A stretch of DNA of 64,000 nt from positions 7,833,834 through 7,897,833 of the forward strand of contig NC_135225.1 in assembly GCF_052324685.1 (NCBI RefSeq), in the 5' to 3' direction. Below are positions 1-30,571 of this stretch, one piece after another (positions within the stretch are counted from its first letter, which is position 1; every line of letters begins with the position of its first letter). The notes beneath the pieces were generated by a model, which saw only the letters and a list, made by a program, of their open reading frames with translations, made no database searches and had not been told where the DNA came from. The position numbers and the translations under genes were made by a program. This DNA is from Brachyhypopomus gauderio (taxonomy: Eukaryota > Chordata > Actinopteri > Gymnotiformes > Hypopomidae).

Positions 1-44
1 TTTCTCTTTTAACAAATAATAGTGTGTGTATTTCTGCATGTGTA

Positions 45-101
45 CGTGTGTGTGTGTGTGTGTGTGTGTGCGTGTGTGTGTGTGTGCGTGCGTGTGTGTG
101 T
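45..101 (+). repeat. (TG)n microsatellite against the hgsnat acceptor
   Basis: Alternating TG with a few CG interruptions runs to within three bases of the AG at 103-104 that begins the first visible hgsnat exon. It therefore occupies the place of the polypyrimidine tract. Confidence 0.95.
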
Positions 102-104
102 TAG

Positions 105-829
105 TATCCTGGTCCTGGCTGCGGATACCTGGAGTGCTTCAGCGTCTGGCTTTCACCTATTTTGTCCTGTCCCTAATGCAGACTCTCTCTCCCCACCAGG
201 ACGTCCCTCCAAAGCAGGTGAGTCTGCCTCTGTGCCACTAACCTCAGGCTCTGAGTCTTTCAGTAAGCTGTGCTACGTGCTCTTATCAAGCTGAATTAGA
301 TGTGTTGAACTTGACACGTAGCTCGGCTGAAAAAGAGCTGAGTTTAAGAACACTGAGTGAGTAGATCAGATGCCGGTCACTGTGTGGGAATCGTGTCTGA
401 TTAACCTCCACAGACATACTGGTGGAGCCCTGTTCAGGATGTGCTGCTCTACTGGCCACAGTGGTTCTTTATTCTGCTGTTGGAAGCTGTGTGGCTGTGT
501 GTCACCTTTCTGTTGCCTGTACCCAACTGCCCGACGTGAGTCATAGTTCAACACAGAAGCCACAGAACACATGAATAAATCCCATATGCAATAAACCATT
601 TGTGAGTGTAATACATGTGTGACAACTGTTTTATCTGCATCCCTATAATATAATATGATCATGATATTATTCATATATCATAAATAATACTGAGCACACA
701 ATAGGTTCCTTAGTCTCATTGTTAATCAGTGTCAAAGCATTGTGCCTATTAAGTATGCATGTCTTGTGTAATGTCTGTATTTTACATGAGTACAGTTGTA
801 TAGGGAATTGTGACTCGATGATGATTTGT

Positions 830-867
<38 letters not shown>

Positions 868-3800
868 AAGAAAGAGAGAGGCCTGCTGGTGTGTTCTGCT
901 GCTCCTGTGAGATACTCCTGGTGATTTATGAGTTTGTGGAAAACACTCTGGAGGAATAATTAGGCAATCTCAGTGTGTCATGTGCACTAAAAGGAGGCAG
1001 GGGCAGAGGATCCATCTTCCTTTCTCTTCCTCTCTTCTTGTTTTTCTCTTTGCTGTTTTTGGTTCACCTTCTTTTCTCTTTTCCCCTCTTGTTTGTGTGT
1101 GTTTTTCCTTTCTGTCTGATGCCAAAATGGTTTTGGTGCCCTGGACTTCTCAGGAGGGGACACCCACTTTCTCCTCCACAGACATTACCGTCATTCCCGA
1201 GTGTATAGCACTCAAACATTCAGCTGCTCTTGTATATGCAAAAAAAAACTTTCATATTTCATATAAAAAATATGTTCTAAAGTACAAGTGCATGATGAAG
1301 AAAAATACTTATGTAATGCATTTCAGCTTACATGTGGACATGTAATATTTTGCTTCCTACAGTGGTTATTTGGGAGCTGGGGGTATAGGGGATTATGGTC
1401 TATACCCTAACTGCACAGGAGGTGCTGCAGCCTATGTAGATAGATGGATATTAGGAGACAACATCTTCTGGTATCCAACATGCAAGGTAAGAATTAGAGG
1501 CCAGAGTAAAGGAGGACAGTCTCATCATAAGACCTTCTAAAGCCTGTAACTCGAACACAGTTGACAGTGCAATATTTCAATGCTGAACTGTTCTTATTCT
1601 CTTTTGCTCACTGTCACAGGCCATGTATCATACAACACAGCCCTTTGACCCAGAAGGGATTCTGGGTACCATCAATTCTGTTGTCATGGGATTCATTGGG
1701 ATGCAAGTAAGTTTAAATTCACAGCTTTGATAGAGTACTTGAAACATTTAAAAAATCTAGCAATCATTTTTCTATGAAAATACAAACGCTTCAGACCTCC
1801 ATTTACACTCTGTCACATGAAGGAGACTAATGTTGTTTGTAAAGGTGAGCGGGACCAGGTGGCTTTAGCCGTTCCTGAGACCGACAGCTGTTTCCTCTCA
1901 GGGACACAGAGCAGATCGTAGCAGCCTGGTCTACAGTATACTGCCCTCTGCACCAGGACTGAAAAGTTTCTCACCCTTTGATAGTGACGGTGTCGCTCTG
2001 ACTGCTAAGAGCCTTGCCCTTCAAACCTAGAGGCACTGCTCAGTTCCCGGGGGGGGCGGAGGCAAAAACAGTTAGCGACGAGCCAGTCAATCAGCGCGTC
2101 TTAGAGAGGACGGCAGGTGCCGGCCTCTCTGCTTGTGTCCGCCCGCTAGCACGTCCTCGGATGGTGCACATTCGTCATCACCAAATTAATCCGCGAGCGC
2201 GTCCGTCCGTGCCGCGGCACAGAGCAGCGGCGGGGGGGGGGGGGGGGGGGGGGGGGGACTGAAACCTGAGCTACGTGTCAGGGACGCGGGCAGCACATCC
2301 GCTGGCAGCCCGAGCAAAGCCCACAGTACGCAACTGCAGCACTCGATGAACGCTATAGTCCAGCATACCGTCAGTGCTGCTTTAGGTGATTCCAGGTTTA
2401 ATGAATCCACATTACATTCACACCATTTCAGTATATACGCCATCAGTGTGTATTGGCCGAATGTGAGTTATTTACTTGCAAGTGGCCATCGTGGCCTTAA
2501 ATGTTTCCAAATGCTTAAATAAGTAGAATCTGTTCTCGTGGTTATTTGCATTTGAAGCTGAACTAAAGAGTGGGTATTTCTCTCTGTAGGCAGGGAAGAT
2601 TCTCCTCTTCTTCCGCAAAAGGAACAACAGTATTACAATACGGTTCGTGGTCTGGGCAATCATACTGGTAGGCTATGTTGCAGTCATTACACTGAAGAAC
2701 CAGTACTTTTTTGTTTCCTTTTCCTGAATAAAAAAAAAAACAAAAAAATCTAAAATATTTTCTCCTTTTCAATTAAAATAGCACATTTCTGTTTGCAATG
2801 GTATTTCAAAACAAGAAGAATTTCCTATATTTATTTGCCGATACCTGGTTATAGACACAATGCTTGAGAAATTTAAATGCATGCTCTGTAGTCATGGATT
2901 TCCCAATATAGAGGATACACTAACTCTGGAGATGGTAAAAACTATGGTAATGGTAAAAAAATACTTTGTGCACACTGCACTTTGAGACCTTTGTGGCAAA
3001 TAAGTGTTATATTGCGTGTAGTTGCAGACAGTTAATGAAATAGGTAGACGTCATATGATCCATCTCTACAAGCAGAGAATGCATTCCCAGGCAGAGTCTG
3101 GTGGCAGAACCCTCTCGGGACTGGACCGGATGACTCACATCACTGGTTGAGATCTAGTGGTTGTACCATATGAAGTATGTTGTTACATATTAGTTACATG
3201 AAATGTAAACTAGACAAGTCACACTATTGACCAATCTTCTGCCGTTGTCTAGGGTTCAATTCTTTGTGCAATTATTTCATATAAAAAAACTTTAATTTAT
3301 TATTACTACACATGTCAATCTTGTATAGAGTATAAAATATCCAAAGATGTCACCTGTGACTTACGCTGTTCGAGCAAATAAACCTGTGGTACGTTCTTTG
3401 CATGCTGAGATACACTTTATAACAAAAAAAAAATGTAGATTGGCTTGATGATGGGAAGAGAGTATCAGCTTTGCAACTGAAAGCACCATTTGGGTGGTCT
3501 GGAAAACAGGGCACCAGCTTTGGTGGTGGTGTGGTGTGGGAGGGCACTGAACCCTCTGTCCCCGTGGGACGAGGCACGGTTATGCGAGATGTCGTCTCCA
3601 GGACAAAGAAGGGAGCAGAGTTCACTATTGTTTAGCTGTCACATTGTTTAAGACCATGTGGGTATACACAGTTTTCTATGACAGGCACCATTTTAAATGG
3701 AGATATTTTCCAATAATGATACAGGTTTAGTATTAGTAGTTGAAATGTGTATTGCCCAAGATGTATATAATTAAGATCTGCAGATGAACATGGAGTTGAA

Positions 3801-6800
3801 TGTTTCTGGGAAACTTTGATGCTGACTTGTTTTGGGGTTCTAGTGGCTGAGTCTCTGGAATGCCCTCTCTGGAGAGGACAGGTGCTGATGGAAATCTTTG
3901 GTCTGGCAGAACCAGACCTTTAAGCTTAGCACCAGACAGACCAGCAGCAAGCCCGCATCAGCTCAGTACACTCTGTGTTTGAAATTGGAAATAGCAAAGG
4001 TTTGTGATGTATAACAAAACATATATAACAAAAAACATAAGAACATCCCTAATGTTTATATTATGAAATTATAATCTTTGAAAAAGATCATTTGAATTTC
4101 ACTGTACAAAGGCCTTAAAGTTGTGCCTTCCAAACTCCTAGCTTCACTTCATAACAAAACATATATAGCTGAGAAGTGCAATCCCTTAGCTAACTGAGCA
4201 ATGCAAGAGCCTTTCAGGAAACAGATTGTAAAACACTGCACACAAGGTCCAGCCCAGCTGTTTTGGCCTGTATCTGGTCAGGCAGCCTCAAGATTCAGCC
4301 AAAAGAATTTACTTGGCATGTTTTCTTTTTTCCTGAATTACTGTTTCCTGAACAGTAACAATAAGTAGGATCAAAATCCACATGTCCAGCAATAGCACAG
4401 TAGGAAAAAACCGTAATTGTACAGTAGGATAATCCATGTATCCTGCAACAGTACAGTAGGATAAATACATGTATCCTGCAACAGTACAGTAGGATAAATC
4501 CATGTATCCTGCAACAGTACAGTAGGATAAATACATGTGTCCTGCAACAGTACAGTAGGATAAATCCATGTATCCTGCAACAGTACAGTAGGATAAATAC
4601 ATGTATCCTGCAACAGTACAGTAGGATAAATACATGTGTCCTGCAACAGTACAGTAGGATAAATACATGTGCCCAGTTATAGTTCAGTAGAATGAATCTG
4701 TGTCCAGCAGTAGTACAGTGAGCTAAATTCATGTGAACACTTATTACACACCAGGATACGTCTATTTGTACAGTTGTAGTACAGTAGGATAAATGTGTCC
4801 ACTTATAGTACACTAGGAATAATCTGTACTTGTGATGTAGGCAAAAGAGAGACACAGACTTTTTCTAGATCTTTCCTCTTCACATCTCATAGGGAGATAC
4901 AGGATGGGAGAGAACACGTTTTGAAGGCCGTGTTACCAGATGCCTGATCCCAGCAGTTTAAATTTCATTATCCCTAGTTCCTATGACAGATTTGCCCATT
5001 ACAGCTCTATGTTGAATCACATCGGCCATTATTGTGGAGCCATAATGCTCACAGTGCTGAAATAATCGAGGAGACGCCTTTTCCACTTCACCTGGAGGCG
5101 CAGAAGGATAAAACATAAACTAGCAAAACATAAAACGTTATGATGATCAAAAAAAATATCCTAATAAAAAACATTATTCTTTCACCATACATCTCTGTTG
5201 GAGCCTCCACTGCTTAATGCTGAGGAAGATGTCTTGGTATTGTCTTTACTATGTATGGTTCAGGATGCATATGATTATTAGGACTTATGGCAATAGTTAG
5301 TTCCATGCATGTGCACTACTACTGTGGGCAACTAGAAGGTTCTGTTGTTATTGGCCATGAGTAGGGGGAAGTAGAAATTTCTTTCAAGGTGTTTATTGTG
5401 AAATTCATCCTTTCTTTACACTTTGGATTAGGGTGAGATGGCCAGTCATGCAAAACTATGGATTTAAGATATTTATTGACTCAGAGATCACATGATCAGG
5501 CTTCCAGCAAGTCAGCGAGGCTCTTCCAGATACGCCACAGCTTCAACACATGCAGGCACCACCATCATTTAGCCAAGACATCTCCAGAGAGCAGCTCTGG
5601 AGAGCAGTATACACTGATGAGGCACTTCAGACTGCAGACTGAACAGCCTATAGTTAATACACTCCTCACACAAGGGGTTACTTCCTGGTTAAGAATGTGC
5701 ATAATTGTCTTCCACCATATTGACAAAGTCATAAACAATACTCTAAGAGAGTGTGGCTGACAGCTGTGGCATGAATCCTGTAGCAGGACAGGAGACTTCT
5801 GAGGCTACTTTGTCCATGTGTCCTAATAAACAATCCCTCAACTCCAACCCCGACCCAAAGTTAATTAAAGTTCAACGATCACTGGTCAGCAGTGTGAGAT
5901 TGAAATTGAGCGATTGCCCCACATAGAAGTGATTGTCCCACATCCTGCCTACATAGCCTGGAGACTCAATCTAGTGCTAGCCAGGCTATTTCCACACCAT
6001 TGATTCTGTCATCTATACAAACGATGGATATCCCTCTAACAAGCAGGTTCGGATGCTGATATGTCCACCCTTGCCAACAAAATACTTCTTTGAATCTTTT
6101 CAAACCATTGCCTATTTTAGCAACAAACAGCATTATTTAGAAAAGTATTGTATTTCACAGACAGGAAAATAGGAACAGATTGAAAAGCTAAGATGTTACA
6201 TGTAAGAGGATATTGCACTGAATGTTTGTCTGCTTGTCCTGGGTCGTAACAAGCACCCTGGTGAAGGAGAGCTGGGAGTTGTGCTGTCTGGGTGATCAGG
6301 CCATAGCAGGGCTCACCTCTCAGAAGCCTGGCTAATCTGCCTGACTCTTTACTGTGCTGCTGCTGTCTGATAGTGCTTGCTTTAAAGCATAGCATTGATT
6401 TTAAATCTGTTTCATTTTGACCCTCAGGGAATCTTGGCGGCCATACTTTCTAAGTGCACGCGAGACGAAGGATTTATACCTGTCAATAAAAACCTTTGGT
6501 AAGTGCATCCTGACCCTTTAAATCCAGCCACTTCTCTCCACACTAAAGAAGGATGAGTCTCCAGTAGGCACAAATCAGAGGCTGCTAAAACACACGTTTA
6601 TTTACCTCGAAGAACAGATCGGCCTGTAAATAATCACCTTCACTGTTGGAAGAGTGAAACAGGCAAAGTGAAATGTCCTCCAACTAGATCACTCTTATTT
6701 ACAGCCAAGGGTGAGTGCAGTTGTATTCTGCCAATTCCATGTCAAGTCCAAAGGTTTCCCATTACGATAACACTGTTTTACAGGATTACATCACTTCTGT

Positions 6801-6916
6801 GCAGCCTGACACAAACACATATGACCATAGTCAAAACTGAATTGAACAAGAACAAATTATTTTTATTATCTGGATTGTAAAAGTGAAAACTGTTAGGCCA
6901 CTGTAATGTGTGTGTG

Positions 6917-6962
<46 letters not shown>

Positions 6963-8252
6963 TGTGGTATGCATGTGTGGTGTGCTTTATTCTTTGGGAT
7001 ATCATTCTATCTCTACTCATCTATACCCATTACCTACCTGAGTTTTATGGCCTGTTCATCATTTGTAGCTTATTGAGTTCCTATGCACGTCACTTTTGAT
7101 TGCTAAAAGTAATTAACCACTAGCTACAAGTCATTTTGGCTCCATTTCACCTGATATAAAAGATGCCTGCTAGAGCACTCTGAGATTCAGCCATTTTACA
7201 TTCCAGCAGGTTCCATCCAGCGTGCTGGTGTTTGGGAATAGGCAGGGCCATGATTTGTCTGCACATCTCCAGCTTTTCTGAGCAAGTGCCAAGGATTCAC
7301 TTTGGATGCTAATGTTTCTTAAAGCCATACCTTCAGGACCGAGGCTATTATGTCTGTACAGTATTTACTGTTGCTGGGATTATTGCTGTCCATCAAGTAC
7401 GGTATAGACATGCTGTGCAACTGCCGTGTGTGTGTGTGTGTGTGTGTGTGTGAGGCAGTTTAATCTGCCAGTAGCCCAGCAATATTGTATTCTGTCATTG
7501 AAATAATGTAACCAAAAATGTTGATTCCTTGAGGAAATTTGATCGAAACACATTATTTAACATTTGTTATTTCTCACACAATAGAACACCCAGTAGAAAC
7601 AGTAACTATTACAACAGTTTCAAAAAGACTATAATTCCGAATTAACATCAGTGACCATGTTTCAAGAATTTCCAAAAAAAAAAAGATGAATGAAGGAAGA
7701 AGTGCAGACATGGAGCATATCCTGGGTTGAATCTGAAGAACATGTCTTCCTCTACTCAGGTCTCTGTCCTACGTAGCATGCATGGGCTGCATGTCATTTG
7801 CGTTGCTTGGTGTGATGTACTTTGTCGTGGACATCAAGGGATGGTGGGGTGGCCAACCTTTCATCTATCCTGGTGAGAACAAGCGGGGACCCTGCGCACA
7901 ACCGATTGCTTCACAAAATTCACACAGAATAAGATGTTTTTCTGTACGCCATTAGAGAGGAAACAGTTCTATAATAATTCTCGACGTGAACTTTAGAGCC
8001 GTACCTGGAAGGCTGTCCTTTCAGCGAGTAACATTCCACATCCATTAAGTCACTGTGAATATATTTGCAGGAATGAACTCCATCTTTGTCTATGTGGGAC
8101 ACTCTCTACTGGGCTTCTACTTCCCGTTCAGCTGGGAGATGCGTTTCCAGGACAGTCACTGGGAGAAGTTGATCCAGAGCCTGTGGGGAACTGCACTCTG
8201 GCTCCTCGTCGCCTACCTGCTGTACCGCAAACGATTCTTCCTCAAAATCTAA
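105..8252 (+). CDS. hgsnat: heparan-alpha-glucosaminide N-acetyltransferase, C-terminal half (8 exons)
   Basis: Coding exons: 105-217, 414-535, 1363-1486, 1620-1706, 2590-2667, 6428-6498, 7760-7872, 8071-8252 (TAA). Phases close across all seven introns, giving about 295 residues. The human protein is about 635 aa, so the 5' exons lie left of the window. The enzyme is a multi-pass lysosomal membrane protein that moves acetyl from cytosolic acetyl-CoA to the terminal glucosamine of heparan sulfate. Diagnostic stretches include IPGVLQRL (exon 1 here), [14 protein letters not shown] (second exon), [20 protein letters not shown] across the junction into 1363, [10 protein letters not shown] (6428 exon) and [14 protein letters not shown] (last exon). 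About seven hydrophobic membrane segments are visible, and the protein ends in a basic YRKRFFLKI tail. The catalytic histidine reported for the human enzyme is upstream and cannot be checked. The first acceptor (AG at 103-104) follows a TG repeat rather than a normal pyrimidine tract. Identity is very secure; exon edges are inferred. Confidence 0.95.
536..1362. other. hgsnat intron
   Basis: This intron holds a (TG)n(GA)n microsatellite at about 825-880 and a pyrimidine-rich stretch at about 1019-1110. I see no gene in it. Confidence 0.7.
1840..2330. other. CpG-rich block inside an hgsnat intron, with a G26 run
   Basis: Most of the 1707-2589 intron is GC- and CpG-rich, unlike the AT-rich introns around it. 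Clusters such as GCGAGCGCG and GTGCCGCGGCAC lie at about 2190-2220, followed by 26 consecutive G at 2232-2257. There is no recognisable coding similarity. It could be an intragenic CpG island, an alternative promoter or part of an unrecognised repeat. I cannot decide between these from sequence alone. Confidence 0.5.
2668..6427. other. long hgsnat intron
   Basis: This 3.8 kb AT-rich intron contains the 33-bp minisatellite described separately. I recognise no gene or transposase in the remainder. Confidence 0.7.
4379..4820. repeat. 33-bp minisatellite
   Basis: Seven to eight closely similar 33-bp units lie between about 4435 and 4670. Each carries the core CAACAGTACAGTAGGATAAA followed by a variable ATACATGTATCCTG or ATCCATGTGTCCTG part. 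More diverged copies flank them on both sides. Because 33 is divisible by three, the minus strand shows an accidental open frame with an 11-residue period ([11 protein letters not shown]-like). I interpret the block as noncoding tandem repeat. Confidence 0.9.
6499..7759. other. hgsnat intron with microsatellites
   Basis: TG repeats lie at about 6907-6961 and 7424-7453. Nothing else is recognised. Confidence 0.7.
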
Positions 8253-9186
8253 GGCCAAGTCTGCCCTAAATAGGACAGTGATGTAGCAATAGACACAGAG
8301 CTGTAATGTAACACATCGTTTTCAAGATATAATAGTATTTATAGGATTAACAAATGACTCTTAATTCATAGTGGAAAAAGCTGTTTTGTTGTTGCATGGA
8401 CTGGATGCTTGAGTGGAGAGATGGTTGGGTGAATCTGCTTCTGTTTGTTTGTCCGCTTGCTTCGCTCCCTGTTTCACCCAAAAGAGTACTTCACTGTCGT
8501 GTTTAGTGCTGGTGTTATTTAGGTCTACAAACGTTAACATGGAGAATTCCAAAGCTCAATTAGTTAATAGGTATCTGTGGTGAAACCAAGCAATCTGATT
8601 TACAGTCATCCACTGACACCTGGGATGTTTTATTTTATGTCATCTGTGTAAGGCCCCCGAGAAACTAGTGATTAAATCAAATAGGTTAAAGTGGTACTTA
8701 ACAAATTAGAATGAGTGATTCCACCACTTCAGGGGTGGCCGTTAAAAATCGGTTGCCATAGCCACCCACCCCAACACCCCCCCTCCCCCCAGTCCAGGGC
8801 TGTGAGACACACGGTGGGTACCATCTGCTCTTCAGCTGACAGTGTTCTTTAATGGAGGTCAGGCTGGACCACTCAAGGGGAGGCTCTGGTAAGGCCAACA
8901 CTTTTCAGTCACACACTAACACAGAATCAGGGAAATGACACCGGCAGCTCGGGGGGCTCTGTCACGAGTGGCTCTTCATCAAACAAGCAAAAAGTCAATA
9001 CAAGCAAACAGTTTTGTTTAACACGACTCTGATGAAAGCAGTGTGAACGATGGATGGCTAACGGCGTCTTCCGGCTCTGTCCAGGCTGTAAGCGGCTATT
9101 AGAGGAGAGTATGGTCAGGATGAGAAGATTTGATCACAGAAGCAGTTTTATATTGAACACTCTCACTTAGGCAGAGTCCTCTCATT

Positions 9187-9192
9187 AATAAA
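9187..9192 (+). promoter_or_regulatory. candidate poly(A) signal of hgsnat
   Basis: A canonical AATAAA lies 935 bases after the hgsnat stop codon. Its use is inferred. Confidence 0.4.
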
Positions 9193-11306
9193 CCACACAG
9201 TGTCACAGACACCAACAAACAGAAGAAAGTACTCAACAGGCAACACTATTTCACTATTTTCACCAAATACATTCACTGACATTTTAGCCTTATTTTGTCA
9301 TTCAGAAAAGAAGTTCACCCTCTGTTATTTAATACAGTCTAGCCTAAATCTTTCTATAGTATGAAAAGATTTTCTATAATTCTGTGGTAAAAGGTTACCC
9401 TAAAAGCTTATAGTCCAGTGGAAGGCTGAATTACAGTTAACTATGCATTATGAATTCAATCAAAGACCTCTCTCTGTCAGTTCATGAATAAGCTTTTCAT
9501 TTTGAGGTGATCAAATTACTCTCTTTAGCTGAACTGCCTTATGGATGGAAGTAAATTGGTCAACTGATTTAGGAAATGGATTAATGACCATTGGTATATT
9601 TCACTTTCCAGTGGGAATGTCTCTCATTTTTAATGTTTCATTTCAACTACCATATCAAGATATGTGTATTTCCATATTATGTGTCGATGAGATGTGTATT
9701 GAGAGAGAGAGAGAGCGTGTGTGTGTGTGTAAAAGAGAGTTTTCAGAAAAACATCGGCTCCTTCATCAGCTCCTGAAAAATCCTGTTTCTCTGGAAACTT
9801 TTCCTTTTCCTACATATATTACCTGCAGTCACTTCACTTACCTGGAACCTTCTTCATATATATATATATATATATATTGATTTACATTGACCACAGGTCT
9901 CAGAATGGTTGTCTACTGTAGAGTAATCTGAGCTTGGGTAGTAAGTATGGAACTTTTAGCCATTGCTTGTGTGCCCTTTTATCTAAAGCTGTTGCAAACT
10001 GAAATTTTATTTATAGTATACACTGTTTATGCATGCTCAAAGTGGGAAAGACCCTCACATTGTGGCGTTTTGAAGTATAGGCTACATCATTGTCAGGCAA
10101 GACCTCCACATTGTGACATTTTTAAGAAGTACACATTGACCTCTAAACAGCCTACCTTTCCTTTACTGATTCTTTTACTGTTTGTTTTATATACTCATCG
10201 AACACATCTGCTGAATAATTGTTTTCAAACCAATTACTGCTGCATTTAAAATTACCTGGGCAAATAAACACATTACAACTTTCTATCCTCATAGAGATCT
10301 CAGTGCAATATAACGACTTTCCATTTTCAACTTCAACTGTGTTGTGTCTGTTTAGTCAGTTTTACTTAATGTAAAACGCAAATGAAATGAATTTGCTTTC
10401 TTTTTTTTTCTCAACATCATGTTGATGCAGGATTCTGGGAGAGCCTAACGCTTGCACAGCCTTTTATCCATGTTAACCCAACGTCGTTTAACTTTCTGTT
10501 GAGGTTTAATTTAAGTGCAGACATTGACTGGAGTGATTGTTGTATGTTGAACTGGTGGAGGCAGGACAATACACCATGGACACCCCCTCCAAATAACGCG
10601 AGGCAAACAGCCAGTCTTAACGTCTCACACTTAGACAGAGACATAGCCATCAACAATAACACCAAGTCCAACATGAGCCAGTCTGTACAATGTAAATCTC
10701 GACTTGATAAAATGATTGTGACAAAATCACCTTTAGAGCAAAGATTATAGCTGAGAAAACAGCTACTTCTCCGTCAGTAGGCTATAGGATATACTTGATT
10801 GAAATGTAAGACACCAGATTTAGTGAAGTTACTATGAGATAACCATTCCAGTTGTAATCTATAGGGGTATTGCTAAGATATTGAGTTTTAAATCAATATT
10901 CACCTCTCTTGCTCATACTGATATCTCACGAGCTGGCACGTGCACTCTTTCCCCTGTTAACTGCCCATGTTCACCAAGTCAGGCTAGTTTCCCCAGTTTG
11001 TACATGTATAGTGCCGAACCTAGCAAACTTGTTGAAAATGCGTTGTTTCTGTAAAAAAATTATTTGATATGAACATTATTATTGTTGTTATTATTGTTGT
11101 TGTGGTGTGTATCTTAAATATGGTGTCGCGAGAGATCAGTTTATAAGTGCTGTAGTCTAAGCTATTTGTTAAATATCACTTTCAGGTTACGTTTCATTAG
11201 CGTGTACGACTTTCTTGGGGCAACTGGGCATTTGGTGATGCTATCGATGCTCGTGCGAACAGGACCGGAAAACCCAGCTGAGTATATGAGCTTGAAGTGA
11301 CACCCT

Positions 11307-11327
11307 CCCCCCCCCCCCCCCCCCCCC
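11307..11327 (+). repeat. C21 homopolymer upstream of ret
   Basis: Twenty-one consecutive C end 204 bases before the ret start codon, within the likely promoter or 5' UTR. The minus strand is a G21 run that could form quadruplex structure. Confidence 0.9.
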
Positions 11328-11531
11328 GCACCGAACCACACACGGCATCGCAGCCTGCGCTGCAGTCACACACTCCTCTATGGGATAATCATACGGACTT
11401 TTTGTCTCCTGCGTAAAACCTTCAACATTTCAATTTCTTTCAGGTTTTTTCCCCACAAAACAAACCTGCTTAGCAGTTCAAATTGATTCAGTCTTTTTCC
11501 CCCCCTCAAATTACACTTATGACTGATAAGT

Positions 11532-30571
<19,040 letters not shown>

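Larger units (their letters stand above)
8253..11531. other. hgsnat 3' UTR and ret 5' flank
   Basis: This 3.3 kb gap separates the hgsnat stop from the ret start, with both genes on the plus strand. A candidate hgsnat poly(A) signal AATAAA is at 9187-9192 and another is at about 10263. It also holds a (GA)/(TG) tract at about 9697-9730, a (TA)n run at about 9857-9878 and a C21 run at 11307-11327. The ret transcription start must lie in the last few hundred bases, but no single promoter element is decisive. Confidence 0.6.

Noticed and set aside
22-294. Cys/Val-rich frames over TG repeats (also near 6908, 45318 and 61058)
   Set aside because: They are translation artefacts of (TG)n/(CA)n.
980-1345. 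121-residue plus-strand open frame in an hgsnat intron
   Set aside because: It is driven by a pyrimidine-rich stretch, with no family resemblance and no splice support.
4379-4820. CRISPR-like array
   Set aside because: The 33-bp units are contiguous without unique spacers, and the DNA is vertebrate.
4295-4855. 186-residue minus-strand open frame with 11-residue repeats
   Set aside because: It is produced by the 33-bp tandem repeat, lies inside an hgsnat intron and resembles no protein I know.
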